Assembly: GCA_023667185.1 (NCBI GenBank)
Contig: JAMPAP010000001.1
Location: 255,740-319,739 of the forward strand
Length of the DNA stretch: 64,000 nucleotides
Direction of reading: 5' to 3'
Source: Lachnoclostridium sp.
GTDB taxonomy: Bacteria; Bacteroidota; Bacteroidia; Bacteroidales; Muribaculaceae
Numbering within the stretch: position 1 is the stretch's first letter; every line of letters begins with the position of its first letter. This document shows positions 1 through 8,054 of this stretch, one piece after another. The notes beneath the pieces were generated by a model, which was given only the letters and a program-made list of their open reading frames with translations, did not search any database and had not been told where the DNA came from. Position numbers and translations under genes: made by a program.

Positions 1-55
1 AAACTAAAAACTAAAAACTAAAAACTAAAAACTAAAAACTAAAAACTAAAAACTA
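1..55. repeat. 7-bp tandem array (AAACTAA), about 8 units
   Basis: The first 55 bases are nearly perfect copies of AAACTAA, cut by the window edge, so the full array is longer. The same heptamer recurs at 16392-16432, 20813-20954, 25705-25758 and 59341-59427. It is not coding and has no spacers. It lies upstream of the promoter of the capsid unit. Confidence 0.95.
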
Positions 56-95
56 CCTTCTGCCATTATGGTCATTTAGGCAACAGTGACGGCCG

Positions 96-103
96 TAACT
101 TTG
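96..103 (+). promoter_or_regulatory. candidate Bacteroidota -7 element TAACTTTG
   Basis: TAACTTTG fits the Bacteroidota consensus TAnnTTTG and sits 31 bases before the start codon at 135, predicting a leader of about 25 nt. No convincing -33 TTTG is present at the usual 19-20 bp spacing. Confidence 0.5.
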
Positions 104-134
104 CATCGTATTCATAAAACTTTTACGATGATCT

Positions 135-518
135 ATGGAAAACCAAACTCAAGACCCGCAGGTGGAGCTACCGCCTCTTTTCGAGGATGCCCCCGCGAAC
201 GTGGACGCCAGTCAAGATGCTGCGCAGCCCGACGATTCAGCAAGATTACTGTCGATACTCTCAGAAGCGAGTCCGGCGATAGCCCGGGCCATCCGTCGAC
301 TGCGCGACGGCGCTACAGCTGAGGATGTTGCCGCTGACCTTTCATCACCTCCGCCCTCCCCCGCTCCCGCTTCCGCTTCCGAGCAGAAGCCATCGATCGA
401 GAGCCTCGGCACCTATGAGCTGTTTCGTGCAACTGACGCTCCCCAGCCTCTTGCTGATGACAATGACGCTACTTCTCAAATCTTATCACGCCCGTATCGC
501 TCGGCGTGGAACCTTTAA
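135..518 (+). CDS. small acidic Pro/Ala-rich protein upstream of capsid-like gene
   Basis: A 127-residue protein I do not recognise. It is acidic and rich in Asp, Ala, Pro and Ser, with one likely helical stretch around residues 35-65 (LLSILSEASPAIARAIRRL) and a low-complexity Pro/Ser/Ala segment around 70-90. It has no signal peptide or membrane segment. It ends 17 bases before the capsid-like gene and shares its promoter, so the two are probably co-transcribed. In phage morphogenesis modules the gene in this place often codes for a scaffold or protease; in nanocompartments it would be cargo. Neither role is shown here. The coding call rests on start context, codon use and operon position. 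Confidence 0.6.
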   Translation: MENQTQDPQVELPPLFEDAPANVDASQDAAQPDDSARLLSILSEASPAIARAIRRLRDGATAEDVAADLSSPPPSPAPASASEQKPSIESLGTYELFRATDAPQPLADDNDATSQILSRPYRSAWNL

Positions 519-535
519 TCTTTAATTTTTATATT

Positions 536-1744
536 ATGACTGACCAGATTTTAACCACCCAACTCACCTCTACCCTCTCGCCCGAGCTGCTTGAAGACTC
601 CGTGGAGTCACGCATCGTGAAAATTCGCCCTGCGGCTACACCTCTCGACCAGATCACCCGTTGCATCGGCCACCGCAAGGCCGACTCTATGAAGGTGGCC
701 TACTACTCGGTTGACATCAAGCCGGGGAGCGACACTGTCAGCACCGGATCACGCGAGACCACCTTTGACCCCAACGAGGATATAGCCATCGGCGTAAACC
801 ACGAGGCTCTGTTCGCGCCCACTGACACGGTGATGCTCCCTGACGTGATGTTTCACGACGCGGATGGCCGCCAGCACTCGCTCGGCGGATATGTGACCCG
901 CGTTGCCGACGGTAAGATCTACATCCGTCCTAACACCACGCCTTTTGACGGCGACGGCATGGAGATGGTGCCCGAGATTCCGGCTGGTGCTACAGTAGTC
1001 CGCATGGGTCGTGCCGCCTCAGAGCTCGATGTAATGACCGGCCTCTACAACTCGCTCCCGGTCAAGGACTTCAACTATTGCCAAATCTTCAAGGCTCAGA
1101 TCGAATCCTCCACTCTGCAGTCACTCGCCCGCAAGGAGGTGGGTTGGACATTCTATGACCAGGAAGAGGTAGCGGTGATCGACATGCGCTTAGGCATGGA
1201 AAAGACCTTCCTCTTCGGCACACGCGGCCGCCTCGAGCTTGCCGACGAAGGTGGCACCGAGGTGCTTCTCACCGGAGGCATCTGGCAGCAGGCCGGACGC
1301 GACTTCTCGTTTGAAGGCAGCGTGGATGCCCGCTCGCTCCCGGCGCTGATGCGCAAGGCTTTCACTTGCAGTGGCGGCTCAAGAGCCAAGGTGCTGATAG
1401 CCGGTTCGGGGCTGGTGGAGCAGCTGTCGGGTCTTGACTATACCCGTGTGGTGCAGTCGGCCGGCAAGAGTGTCCACTGGGGTATCGACTTCGACACTAT
1501 CGTATCGAAGTTCGGCACACTCAACGTGATCCACTCCGAAATCTTCGACCTCTGCGGTCACGAAAACGACGGTATCATCATCGACCCCGAATATGTGACC
1601 AAGTACACCCACATTCCCTTCAACGCCCAGCGCCTCAACCTCAAGCAGGCCGGTGTGCGCAACACTGATGCCATCGTGATGACTGAAGCCTCGTGTGTAG
1701 TGCTCCGCTACCCTGAAGCTCACGTCCGCGTCACCCTCGACTGA
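536..1744 (+). CDS. HK97/SU10-like major capsid protein, phage-type
   Basis: A 402-residue protein resembling SU10-type HK97-fold major capsid proteins of Bacteroidota phages and prophages. The N-terminal part holds the ESRIVKIRPAATPLDQITR stretch typical of this group, followed by a beta-rich middle and a C-terminal ring-forming region. I chose the ATG at 536; a GTG in the same frame at 506 overlaps the end of the upstream gene and is less likely. No portal, terminase, protease or tail gene follows: the next genes are DUF4494 and yggS, both housekeeping. Upstream content is unknown because the window begins here. It could be a prophage remnant, a gene-transfer or tailocyte-like part, or a domesticated shell protein. 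Family assignment is from sequence feel, not a search. Confidence 0.6.
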   Translation: MTDQILTTQLTSTLSPELLEDSVESRIVKIRPAATPLDQITRCIGHRKADSMKVAYYSVDIKPGSDTVSTGSRETTFDPNEDIAIGVNHEALFAPTDTVMLPDVMFHDADGRQHSLGGYVTRVADGKIYIRPNTTPFDGDGMEMVPEIPAGATVVRMGRAASELDVMTGLYNSLPVKDFNYCQIFKAQIESSTLQSLARKEVGWTFYDQEEVAVIDMRLGMEKTFLFGTRGRLELADEGGTEVLLTGGIWQQAGRDFSFEGSVDARSLPALMRKAFTCSGGSRAKVLIAGSGLVEQLSGLDYTRVVQSAGKSVHWGIDFDTIVSKFGTLNVIHSEIFDLCGHENDGIIIDPEYVTKYTHIPFNAQRLNLKQAGVRNTDAIVMTEASCVVLRYPEAHVRVTLD

Positions 1745-1795
1745 CCCGACGGGTCGGACCTGTCGGACTTGTCTGACTCGTCCGACCCGTCTGAC
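1742..1795. repeat. 9-bp tandem array NNGTCNGAC, five to six units
   Basis: Directly at the stop codon of the capsid-like gene are units GGGTCGGAC, CTGTCGGAC, TTGTCTGAC, TCGTCCGAC and CCGTCTGAC, each with the palindromic core GTCNGAC. A second array of the same type lies at 30741-30785. The units can pair with each other, so the RNA could fold, but there is no classical single terminator hairpin. Confidence 0.9.
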
Positions 1796-1842
1796 TTTAA
1801 AAAAGGATGAAAAGGTTTTTTCGGCTTGTGGTAATTTTTTCT

Positions 1843-1850
1843 TAAATTTG
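1843..1850 (+). promoter_or_regulatory. candidate -7 element TAAATTTG
   Basis: TAAATTTG matches TAnnTTTG and lies 31 bases before the DUF4494 start. A weak TTTTTTCG at the right distance could be a degenerate -33 element. It would drive DUF4494, yggS and probably the overlapping sugar genes. Confidence 0.55.
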
Positions 1851-1881
1851 TAGCCCGAATTTTTTAAATACATTATACATT

Positions 1882-2331
1882 ATGGCAAACTGGTTTGAAT
1901 GTAAAGTCCGTTACGATAAAACGATGGAAAACGGCTCCGTCAAGAAAGTCACTGAACCCTATATGGTCGACGCTCTGTCGTTTACCGAGGCTGAAGCCCG
2001 CATCATCGAGGAGATGACCCCCTTTATCTCCGGCGAATACTCCGTGGCAGCTGTCAAGCGCACAAAGATCGCCGAGATATTCCGCGATGACTCTGCTGAC
2101 CGCTGGTATCTCGTCAAGGTAGCCTTCATCACCCTCGATGAAAAGACCGCCGTGGAGAAGCGCTCGATTTCACAGATTCTCGTTGCAGCCACCGGCTTCA
2201 AGCAGGCCTGCGAAAACTTCATGGAAGGCATGAAGGGTACAATGGCCGACTTCGAAATCGTATCCGTATCTGAGACTCCTATCATGGACGTCTATGCCGC
2301 TAACCTTCAAGGCAAGAAGGCTGAGGAATGA
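1882..2331 (+). CDS. DUF4494 family protein
   Basis: A 149-residue cytosolic protein of the DUF4494 family, which is conserved in Bacteroidota and has no assigned function. The family pattern is visible: NWFECKVRYDK at the start, VTEPYMVDALSFTEAEARI near residue 28, and a second half with KRSISQILVAA. It overlaps yggS by 4 bases (ATGA), so translation is probably coupled; the same neighbourhood is common in Bacteroidales. No catalytic motif is evident. Confidence 0.85.
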   Translation: MANWFECKVRYDKTMENGSVKKVTEPYMVDALSFTEAEARIIEEMTPFISGEYSVAAVKRTKIAEIFRDDSADRWYLVKVAFITLDEKTAVEKRSISQILVAATGFKQACENFMEGMKGTMADFEIVSVSETPIMDVYAANLQGKKAEE

Positions 2332-2999
2332 GCCTCGTAGCCGACAATCTTAAACGTGTAGCTGCTTCCGTGCCCGATGGTGTGGTGCTGGTGGCTGTAT
2401 CTAAATTTCACCCCGCCCCGAGGCTGATGGATGCCTACGTGGCGGGGCAACGTGTTTTTGCCGAAAGCCGCGCCGCAGAGCTCGTAGAGAAAGCGTCGAC
2501 CCTCCCGGCCGACATCAGCTGGCACTTCATAGGCCACCTGCAGACCAACAAGGTGCGCCGCATCCTCCCCTACGTCAGCCTGATACAGAGCGTCGACTCC
2601 CCCCGCCTGCTCGAACTCATCGACAGCGAAAGCCGCCGCATAGGTCGCGTCACTGACATCCTTTTGGAGGTCACCGAGGGTGGCGATGAGACAAAATCAG
2701 GATTCCGGCCTGACGACTTCGAGGCGTTTATCTCCGGGTGGCGTCCTGCGGATTCCCCCGGCGTAAGGGTGCGCGGGCTCATGGGTATGGCCTCGCTGAC
2801 TGATGATGAAGCTGTAATCCGAAGCGAATTTACCGCCCTGCGCAGCCTCTTTGACCGCGTAAGGTCTACCGTAATGGCCGAGGCTGACTACTTTGACACC
2901 CTCTCTATGGGCATGAGCGACGACCGCGACATCGCTATTAGTTGCGGCTCAACGATGGTGCGCGTCGGCACTGATATTTTCGGCCATAGAGAATATTGA
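2328..2999 (+). CDS. YggS/PLPBP family pyridoxal-phosphate homeostasis protein
   Basis: A 223-residue member of the YggS/PROSC family. These proteins bind PLP on a conserved lysine and help keep free PLP and amino/keto acids in balance; they are not enzymes in the usual sense. The lysine is Lys26 in LVAVSKFHP. Further family marks are WHFIGHLQTNK, IQSVDSPRLLELI, the GLMGMAS segment and the LSMGMSDD / GSTMVRVGTDIFG phosphate-binding end. The start overlaps DUF4494 by 4 bases. Length is normal. Confidence 0.93.
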   Translation: MSLVADNLKRVAASVPDGVVLVAVSKFHPAPRLMDAYVAGQRVFAESRAAELVEKASTLPADISWHFIGHLQTNKVRRILPYVSLIQSVDSPRLLELIDSESRRIGRVTDILLEVTEGGDETKSGFRPDDFEAFISGWRPADSPGVRVRGLMGMASLTDDEAVIRSEFTALRSLFDRVRSTVMAEADYFDTLSMGMSDDRDIAISCGSTMVRVGTDIFGHREY

Positions 3000-3010
3000 A
3001 CCACGGAACC

Positions 3011-4174
3011 ATGAAAAAGATCGCATTTATCACCGGCACACGCGCTGACTGGGGGCTGCTGAGCAACATTGCTACGGCTCTTGCCCGCCGTGACAATATT
3101 AATATATGTGTTGTAGCGACAAATATGCACCTGTCACAACGCTACGGCAACACTATCGATGAGATCCGGGCCGATGGTTTCGAGCCGGTTACAGTGGATA
3201 TGGACGTCGACTGCGACACCCCCGAGGAGAAAGTTCACTCCATGGCGCAATGTCTCGATGGTATGGCCGATGCTTTCACCACGCTGAAGCCCGACATGGT
3301 GGTAATACTCGGCGACCGTTTTGAAATGCTCTCGGCTGCCACCGCCGCGCTGATGATGCGCATCCCTATCATCCATATAGCCGGAGGTGAAATATCCGAG
3401 GGCGCCGTCGACGACAGCATACGCCACGCCATCACTAAAATGGCCTCGCTTCACCTTACCGCTACCGAGCCTTACCGCCGTCGCGTAATAGCCATGGGCG
3501 AGATGCCAGGGCGGGTGATCAACACCGGGGCTATAGGAGTATGGAATCTGCTGAATGGCGAGAGCATGAGCCGGGAGGAGCTTTCGCAATCTATAGGCTT
3601 CGACCTCGACGACTCGACACTTCTTGTCACCTACCACCCCGTAACTCTCGACGATAGCGCCACCTCACGCCTCACTGCCAATCTCCTGGAGGCTCTCAAG
3701 CAATTTCCTGACAACAAGATTCTATTCACTTACCCCAACAACGACGCCGGAGGCCGCATTATCATCAGCATGATTGACCGCTTCGTGGCCGATAATCCCG
3801 GCCGTGCTTTTGCCATAGCTTCCCTTGGCCGCAAGAGGTATCTCTCGGCACTCAAATGCGTGGCCGCCGTGGTGGGCAATTCCTCCAGCGGCATCGTGGA
3901 AGTACCCTCGGCAGGCATCCCCACCGTCGACATAGGTATGCGCCAGCAGGGTCGCCTCCGAGGCGAGAGCGTGATCCATGCCGACGACACTCCTGACGAC
4001 ATCACCCGGGCTATACGTCAAGCTCTCAGCACTGAAGCCCGCGCCGCCGCCCGACTTGCCGAGAACCCTTACTGCTCTCCGGATACTCTCAGCCGCATAG
4101 TCGATGCAATTGCTACGGCTGACCCTTCCCGGCTGCGTCACAAGAAGTTTTACGATATACGCCCGCTCCAATGA
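3011..4174 (+). CDS. hydrolysing UDP/GDP-sugar 2-epimerase, NeuC/LegG-like
   Basis: A 387-residue hydrolysing nucleotide-sugar 2-epimerase. Enzymes of this family release NDP and invert C2 to give ManNAc (NeuC) or a 6-deoxy diamino hexose (LegG) for sialic or legionaminic acid. TGTRADWG at residues 8-15, LGDRFEM, HIAGGE and the GNSSSGIVEVPS substrate/nucleotide motif are all present. I took the ATG at 3011; a TTG at 2996 in frame overlaps yggS. It overlaps the next gene by 4 bases (ATGA) and starts just 11 bases after yggS. The PtmE-like gene two steps down favours a GDP-linked legionaminic-type substrate over UDP-GlcNAc, but sequence alone cannot settle this. Confidence 0.88.
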   Translation: MKKIAFITGTRADWGLLSNIATALARRDNINICVVATNMHLSQRYGNTIDEIRADGFEPVTVDMDVDCDTPEEKVHSMAQCLDGMADAFTTLKPDMVVILGDRFEMLSAATAALMMRIPIIHIAGGEISEGAVDDSIRHAITKMASLHLTATEPYRRRVIAMGEMPGRVINTGAIGVWNLLNGESMSREELSQSIGFDLDDSTLLVTYHPVTLDDSATSRLTANLLEALKQFPDNKILFTYPNNDAGGRIIISMIDRFVADNPGRAFAIASLGRKRYLSALKCVAAVVGNSSSGIVEVPSAGIPTVDIGMRQQGRLRGESVIHADDTPDDITRAIRQALSTEARAAARLAENPYCSPDTLSRIVDAIATADPSRLRHKKFYDIRPLQ

Positions 4175-4857
4175 ACCCGCTATTCATCATCCCGGCCCGC
4201 GGCGGAAGCAAAGGTATTCCCCGCAAAAATATCAAGATTCTGGCCGGCCGCCCTCTTATCCATTATTCCATTGACGTGGCCCGCGCGCTGGCTGCTGACG
4301 ATGCCCATGTAGTGGTGTCGACTGACGATGACGAGATCGCTGCCGTAGCCGAGCTAACCGGCCTGCCGGTGACCTACCGCCGTCCTGCCTACCTCGCTAC
4401 CGATACTGCCGGCAGCCGCGAGGTAATACTCGATGTCATGGATATGGCCGATGCCCGCGGGATAGATTATGACTGCGTGGTGCTTCTCCAGCCCACATCG
4501 CCGCTGCGCACCGTCGACGATGTCAAGGCGTGTATGGAGCGATACACTCCCGATATAGATATGGTGGTGACAGTAAAAGAGGCTGCCTGCAACCCTTATT
4601 ACGACTGTTTCGAGACCGATCCCACTACCGGCTATCTCCACGTATCCAAGGGGGATGGCCTGCTGACGCGCCGCCAGGATGCCCCCCGGGCCTGGCAATA
4701 CAACGGAGCTGTATATATAATCAACCCTCAGTCAATCCGGCAGATGGCACTCGGTGCTATGCCTCGCCGCATACCAGTGGAGATGCCCCGGAGCCGGAGC
4801 ATCGACCTCGATACTCCGCTCGACTGGACCATCGCTGAATCCCTCATGAACCAATGA
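4171..4857 (+). CDS. acylneuraminate cytidylyltransferase, NeuA/LegF-like
   Basis: A 228-residue CMP-nonulosonate synthetase, which activates sialic, legionaminic or related acids with CTP. The N-terminal nucleotide motif IPARGGSKGIPRKN is at residues 6-19, and LLQPTSPLR lies near residue 110, both hallmarks of the family. Length is right for a single-domain bacterial enzyme. It overlaps both neighbours by 4 bases, so the trio is one translational unit. No nonulosonate synthase (NeuB/LegI) is in the window. Confidence 0.9.
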   Translation: MNPLFIIPARGGSKGIPRKNIKILAGRPLIHYSIDVARALAADDAHVVVSTDDDEIAAVAELTGLPVTYRRPAYLATDTAGSREVILDVMDMADARGIDYDCVVLLQPTSPLRTVDDVKACMERYTPDIDMVVTVKEAACNPYYDCFETDPTTGYLHVSKGDGLLTRRQDAPRAWQYNGAVYIINPQSIRQMALGAMPRRIPVEMPRSRSIDLDTPLDWTIAESLMNQ

Positions 4858-5894
4858 ACCAGACTATAAATCAAAAATCCACACTCCTTCAGGCTCTCGA
4901 GGCTATCAACGCTCTCCCGGGTAGCCGTATGACCCTGCTGGTCACTGACGACGACGGCAAGATGACCGGCACGCTCACTGACGGCGACATCCGTCGCGCC
5001 CTCATCCGCGGCATCGCCCTCACTGCTCCGGTTGCCGATGCCATGCACCGCAGTTTCAGCTACCTCAACGACGGCGATATCGACGTGGAATCGCTGAAAG
5101 AAATCCGTTCGTCAGGCAAACACCTTATCCCTGTGCTCGATGCCTCAGGCCATATAACAAGAATCATCGACACCACCCGCATCCGTACGGTTCTCCCTGT
5201 AAAAGCTGTGATTATGGCCGGAGGCAAAGGTGAACGCCTTCGCCCGATGACCCTTACTGTACCCAAGCCGCTGCTGAAGGTCGACGGAAAATCCATCATC
5301 GACTACAACGTCGAGGCTCTCGCATCCGTAGGCATCGACGATATCACCGTTACGGTAAACTATCTGGCCGAGAAGATCGAGGAGCATTTCGCCGCTCCCG
5401 TCGCCGGCGTGCAAGTCAAATGCGTGCGTGAGCCGTTCATGATGGGTACCATCGGGTCAGCCAAGCTCGCCGGACTCCCTGACCACGGAACCACCTTGGT
5501 GATGAACTCCGATCTGCTCACCACCATCTCTTACGAAGATATGTATCTCCATCACACTGACTCGGGTGCCGACATCACCATTGCCGTGATACCTTACAAC
5601 GTGTCAGTCCCTTACGCCATCCTCGCCACCGAAGGGGGGCGCGTGAAGTCGCTCGAGGAGAAACCATCCTACGCCTATTATGCCAACGCCGGCATATATC
5701 TCGTCAACAACCGGCTGCTCAACACCCTCCCGGCCGACCGCCGCACTGATGCCACTGACTTCATCACCGAAGCAATAGCCTCAGGCCTCAACGTCACCTA
5801 CTTCCCCATCAGCGGCACCTGGATCGACATAGGCTCCCCGGTCGACTTCCGCCACGCTTGCGAGCTCATGGCCCACCACCGCCAGTTTAAATAA
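4854..5894 (+). CDS. CBS-pair plus sugar nucleotidyltransferase, PtmE-like
   Basis: A 346-residue protein with a tandem CBS pair (about residues 1-112) followed by a nucleotidyltransferase domain (about 115-346) carrying VIMAGGKGERLRPMTLTVPKP near residue 117, NSDLLTT, and a C-terminal WIDIGSP. This order matches Campylobacter PtmE, the guanylyltransferase that makes GDP-glucosamine at the start of CMP-legionaminic acid synthesis. The CBS pair may sense a nucleotide. It closes the overlapping NeuC-NeuA-like unit, which supports the pathway call; substrate specificity is inferred. Other nucleotidyltransferases with CBS domains exist, so GDP- versus other sugar use is open. Confidence 0.8.
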   Translation: MNQTINQKSTLLQALEAINALPGSRMTLLVTDDDGKMTGTLTDGDIRRALIRGIALTAPVADAMHRSFSYLNDGDIDVESLKEIRSSGKHLIPVLDASGHITRIIDTTRIRTVLPVKAVIMAGGKGERLRPMTLTVPKPLLKVDGKSIIDYNVEALASVGIDDITVTVNYLAEKIEEHFAAPVAGVQVKCVREPFMMGTIGSAKLAGLPDHGTTLVMNSDLLTTISYEDMYLHHTDSGADITIAVIPYNVSVPYAILATEGGRVKSLEEKPSYAYYANAGIYLVNNRLLNTLPADRRTDATDFITEAIASGLNVTYFPISGTWIDIGSPVDFRHACELMAHHRQFK

Positions 5895-5947
5895 ACTTAT
5901 TGTCTCTCCACATTGTTAAATAGATATATCTAATCATCAATTCTATT

Positions 5948-7138
5948 ATGGCCGATTCCAACTTTATAGATTACGTCAAGATATTATGCCGCTCGGGCAA
6001 AGGCGGTGCCGGATCTCGTCACTTCCACCGCGCCAAGTATGTACCAAAAGGTGGCCCTGACGGCGGCGATGGTGGCCGGGGCGGACACATCATACTCCGT
6101 GGCAACAGCCACATGTGGACTCTGCTTCCGCTACGTTATCGCCGGCACATCTTCGCCGGTAACGGCCAAAGCGGTTCGGCCGGTCGCTCCTTCGGCAAAG
6201 ATGGAGAGGATGTGATCGTGGAAGTGCCCTGCGGCACAGTGGTTTTCGACGCTGAGACCGGCGAATATCTCGCCGAGGTGACTGAAAACGGCGAGGAAAT
6301 CAAGCTCCTCCGCGGCGGCCGTGGCGGCCTGGGAAACTGGCACTTCAAAAGCGCCACCAACCGCACCCCGCGCTATGCCCAGCCCGGCGAACCGGCTATC
6401 GAGAAAAGTATCATCCTCGAGCTTAAACTCCTTGCCGACGTAGGTCTCGTAGGATTCCCCAATGCCGGAAAGTCAACTCTTCTTTCGGCCATCTCCGCCG
6501 CCAAGCCCAAGATTGCCGATTATCCATTTACTACCATGGAGCCTCAGCTCGGCATCGTATCTTATCGCGACAACCGCTCGTTTGTAATGGCCGACATCCC
6601 CGGTATCATCGAGGGCGCAAGCGAAGGCAAGGGTCTCGGACTCCGATTCCTGCGCCACATCGAGCGCAACGCCGTGCTACTTTTCATGATACCCGCCGAC
6701 GCCGACGACATCAAAGCCCAATATGACATCCTCGCCTCCGAGCTCGAGAAATTCAATCCCCAGCTCGTCGACAAGCCCCGCGTCCTGGCCATATCCAAAT
6801 CCGATATGCTCGACGATGAGCTCATCGAGGAAATGTCACACCACCTGCCCGAAGGTGTCCCCGCCGTATTCATCTCGGCTGTAACCGGAATGGGTATTGA
6901 CCGCCTTAAAGATATCCTCTGGGGCGAAATCACTGACGAGCGCAACCGTATTCAGGTCAACCCCATCACCCACCGCCCGCTCGACGGTCACCATCGCGTG
7001 CGTGAGGAGGACGAATTCGTATTCGAAAACGCCCCCGTAACCGATGCCGATGTTGAAGAATTCGAAGAAGATTTCGACAACGATATGCTCGATGAGGACC
7101 TCGACGAATCCTATTACATACCCGAAGATGACGAATAG
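5948..7138 (+). CDS. obg: Obg/CgtA GTPase
   Basis: A 396-residue GTPase that binds the large ribosomal subunit and links ribosome assembly with stress. The glycine-rich Obg fold occupies residues 1-160 ([12 protein letters not shown]). The G domain has P-loop GFPNAGKST at about 169-177, the GTT-region [12 protein letters not shown]3 DIPGIIEGA near 215 and the G4 site SKSD in place of the usual N/TKxD. An acidic tail of about 55 residues ends the protein, as often in Bacteroidota. It stands alone, 53 bases after the PtmE-like gene, with a hairpin terminator downstream. Confidence 0.96.
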   Translation: MADSNFIDYVKILCRSGKGGAGSRHFHRAKYVPKGGPDGGDGGRGGHIILRGNSHMWTLLPLRYRRHIFAGNGQSGSAGRSFGKDGEDVIVEVPCGTVVFDAETGEYLAEVTENGEEIKLLRGGRGGLGNWHFKSATNRTPRYAQPGEPAIEKSIILELKLLADVGLVGFPNAGKSTLLSAISAAKPKIADYPFTTMEPQLGIVSYRDNRSFVMADIPGIIEGASEGKGLGLRFLRHIERNAVLLFMIPADADDIKAQYDILASELEKFNPQLVDKPRVLAISKSDMLDDELIEEMSHHLPEGVPAVFISAVTGMGIDRLKDILWGEITDERNRIQVNPITHRPLDGHHRVREEDEFVFENAPVTDADVEEFEEDFDNDMLDEDLDESYYIPEDDE

Positions 7139-7174
7139 TCGCTGAACTTTTTGTTATATTTATATCTATCTGTA

Positions 7175-7217
7175 TAACTGCGAATTACACCTGTAAAATC
7201 AGAGTAATTCGCAGTTA
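7175..7217 (+). terminator. hairpin after obg
   Basis: A 14-bp perfect inverted repeat, TAACTGCGAATTAC and GTAATTCGCAGTTA, with a 15-nt loop, 37 bases after the obg stop. It is AT-rich and has only a short T run after it, so termination is plausible but not strong. Confidence 0.6.
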
Positions 7218-7351
7218 CAATTTTGTAACAATGCAATAATTGTAACAATTCTGCAACATTTATTTTCAATACTTAAACTTTTAATATTCAATCTATTATA
7301 CGTTATTTTAACAATTTATTACATTATTACTTATATTTTAACACACAAAAC

Positions 7352-7382
7352 TTTGCATCAGCCTTTCCGAGCCGTAATTTTG
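7352..7382 (+). promoter_or_regulatory. Bacteroidota promoter TTTG-19-TAATTTTG
   Basis: TTTG at 7352-7355 and TAATTTTG at 7375-7382 with a 19-bp spacer match the -33/-7 promoter of the main Bacteroidota sigma factor. It predicts a leader of about 45 nt for the sigma-factor gene. The preceding 7220-7350 is very AT-rich and may act as an UP-like element. Confidence 0.75.
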
Positions 7383-7434
7383 AATTGTTCAAACGAACTA
7401 ACACCGTTAACCTCCAACAAAAAAAATCAACATT

Positions 7435-7938
7435 ATGGCAACTTCAGAATTTCAGACAAACCTCATGAATCTCCAGAGCAATCTCCTCAATTTTGCTTTC
7501 ATGTTGACATCTAATCGCGAGAACGCTTACGATCTCCTCCAGGATACTACCCTCAAAGCATTCGAAAACGAAGACAAATATCGCGCTGACACCAACTTCA
7601 AAGGTTGGGTATTCACCATCATGCGCAACATCTTTATCAACAACTACCGCAAGGCCAGCCGCTCTTCGGAAGTCGTAGACCAGACTGAGGATCTCTATCA
7701 CCTCAACCTCTGCCAGGACTCCGGATTCTCCACTCCCGAAGGCTCCTACAGCGTCAGCGAGATCACTGCCGTCATCAACTCATTCCCCGATGACTACCGC
7801 ATCCCGTTCTCAATGCACGTGGCAGGCTATAAATACACCGAAATCGCTGAAAAGACATCTCTCCCCCTCGGCACTGTCAAGAGCCGCATCTTCTTTGCCC
7901 GCAAACGTCTCCAGCAGCGTTTCGCTGACTACATTTGA
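7435..7938 (+). CDS. sigma-70 family RNA polymerase sigma factor, ECF type
   Basis: A 167-residue sigma factor with only regions 2 and 4, as in the ECF group. Region 2 is seen in NAYDLLQDTTLKAFENEDKY and FKGWVFTIMRNIFINNYRK (residues 30-80); region 4 helix-turn-helix is YTEIAEKTSLPLGTVKSRIFFARKRL (about 135-160). No anti-sigma gene lies next to it, and it has its own promoter and terminator, so it is monocistronic. Conserved stand-alone relatives are widespread in Bacteroidales. Target genes cannot be read from here. Confidence 0.9.
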   Translation: MATSEFQTNLMNLQSNLLNFAFMLTSNRENAYDLLQDTTLKAFENEDKYRADTNFKGWVFTIMRNIFINNYRKASRSSEVVDQTEDLYHLNLCQDSGFSTPEGSYSVSEITAVINSFPDDYRIPFSMHVAGYKYTEIAEKTSLPLGTVKSRIFFARKRLQQRFADYI

Positions 7939-7978
7939 TATCTTACTGCATCACACTGTTTATTAATAAAAATTTTTA

Positions 7979-8022
7979 CGCGGCAGCTGCTCGGTGATCA
8001 AGCGGCTGCCGCGACATTTTTG
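7979..8022 (+). terminator. rho-independent terminator after sigma-factor gene
   Basis: CGCGGCAGC at 7979-7987 pairs with GCTGCCGCG at 8005-8013 (9 bp), followed by ACATTTTTG. The T run doubles as the -33 element of the next promoter. Confidence 0.8.
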
Positions 8023-8050
8023 TATGTTTGAAGAATATTTCCTACATTTG
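8019..8050 (+). promoter_or_regulatory. Bacteroidota promoter TTTG-20-TACATTTG
   Basis: TTTG at 8019-8022 and TACATTTG at 8043-8050 are spaced by 20 bp. The -7 element ends only 4 bases before the ATG at 8055, so the transcript should start at or next to the start codon. Confidence 0.75.
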
Positions 8051-8054
8051 CGAT

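Noticed and set aside
506..535. GTG at 506 as start of the capsid-like gene
   Set aside because: It overlaps the upstream gene and adds ten residues unlike the family; ATG 536 gives the expected N terminus.
1379..1873. Reverse-strand frame of 164 codons over the capsid end and the 9-bp array
   Set aside because: The VRRVGRVRQVRQVRPVGS stretch is just the 9-bp repeat translated; the rest is antisense of the capsid gene.
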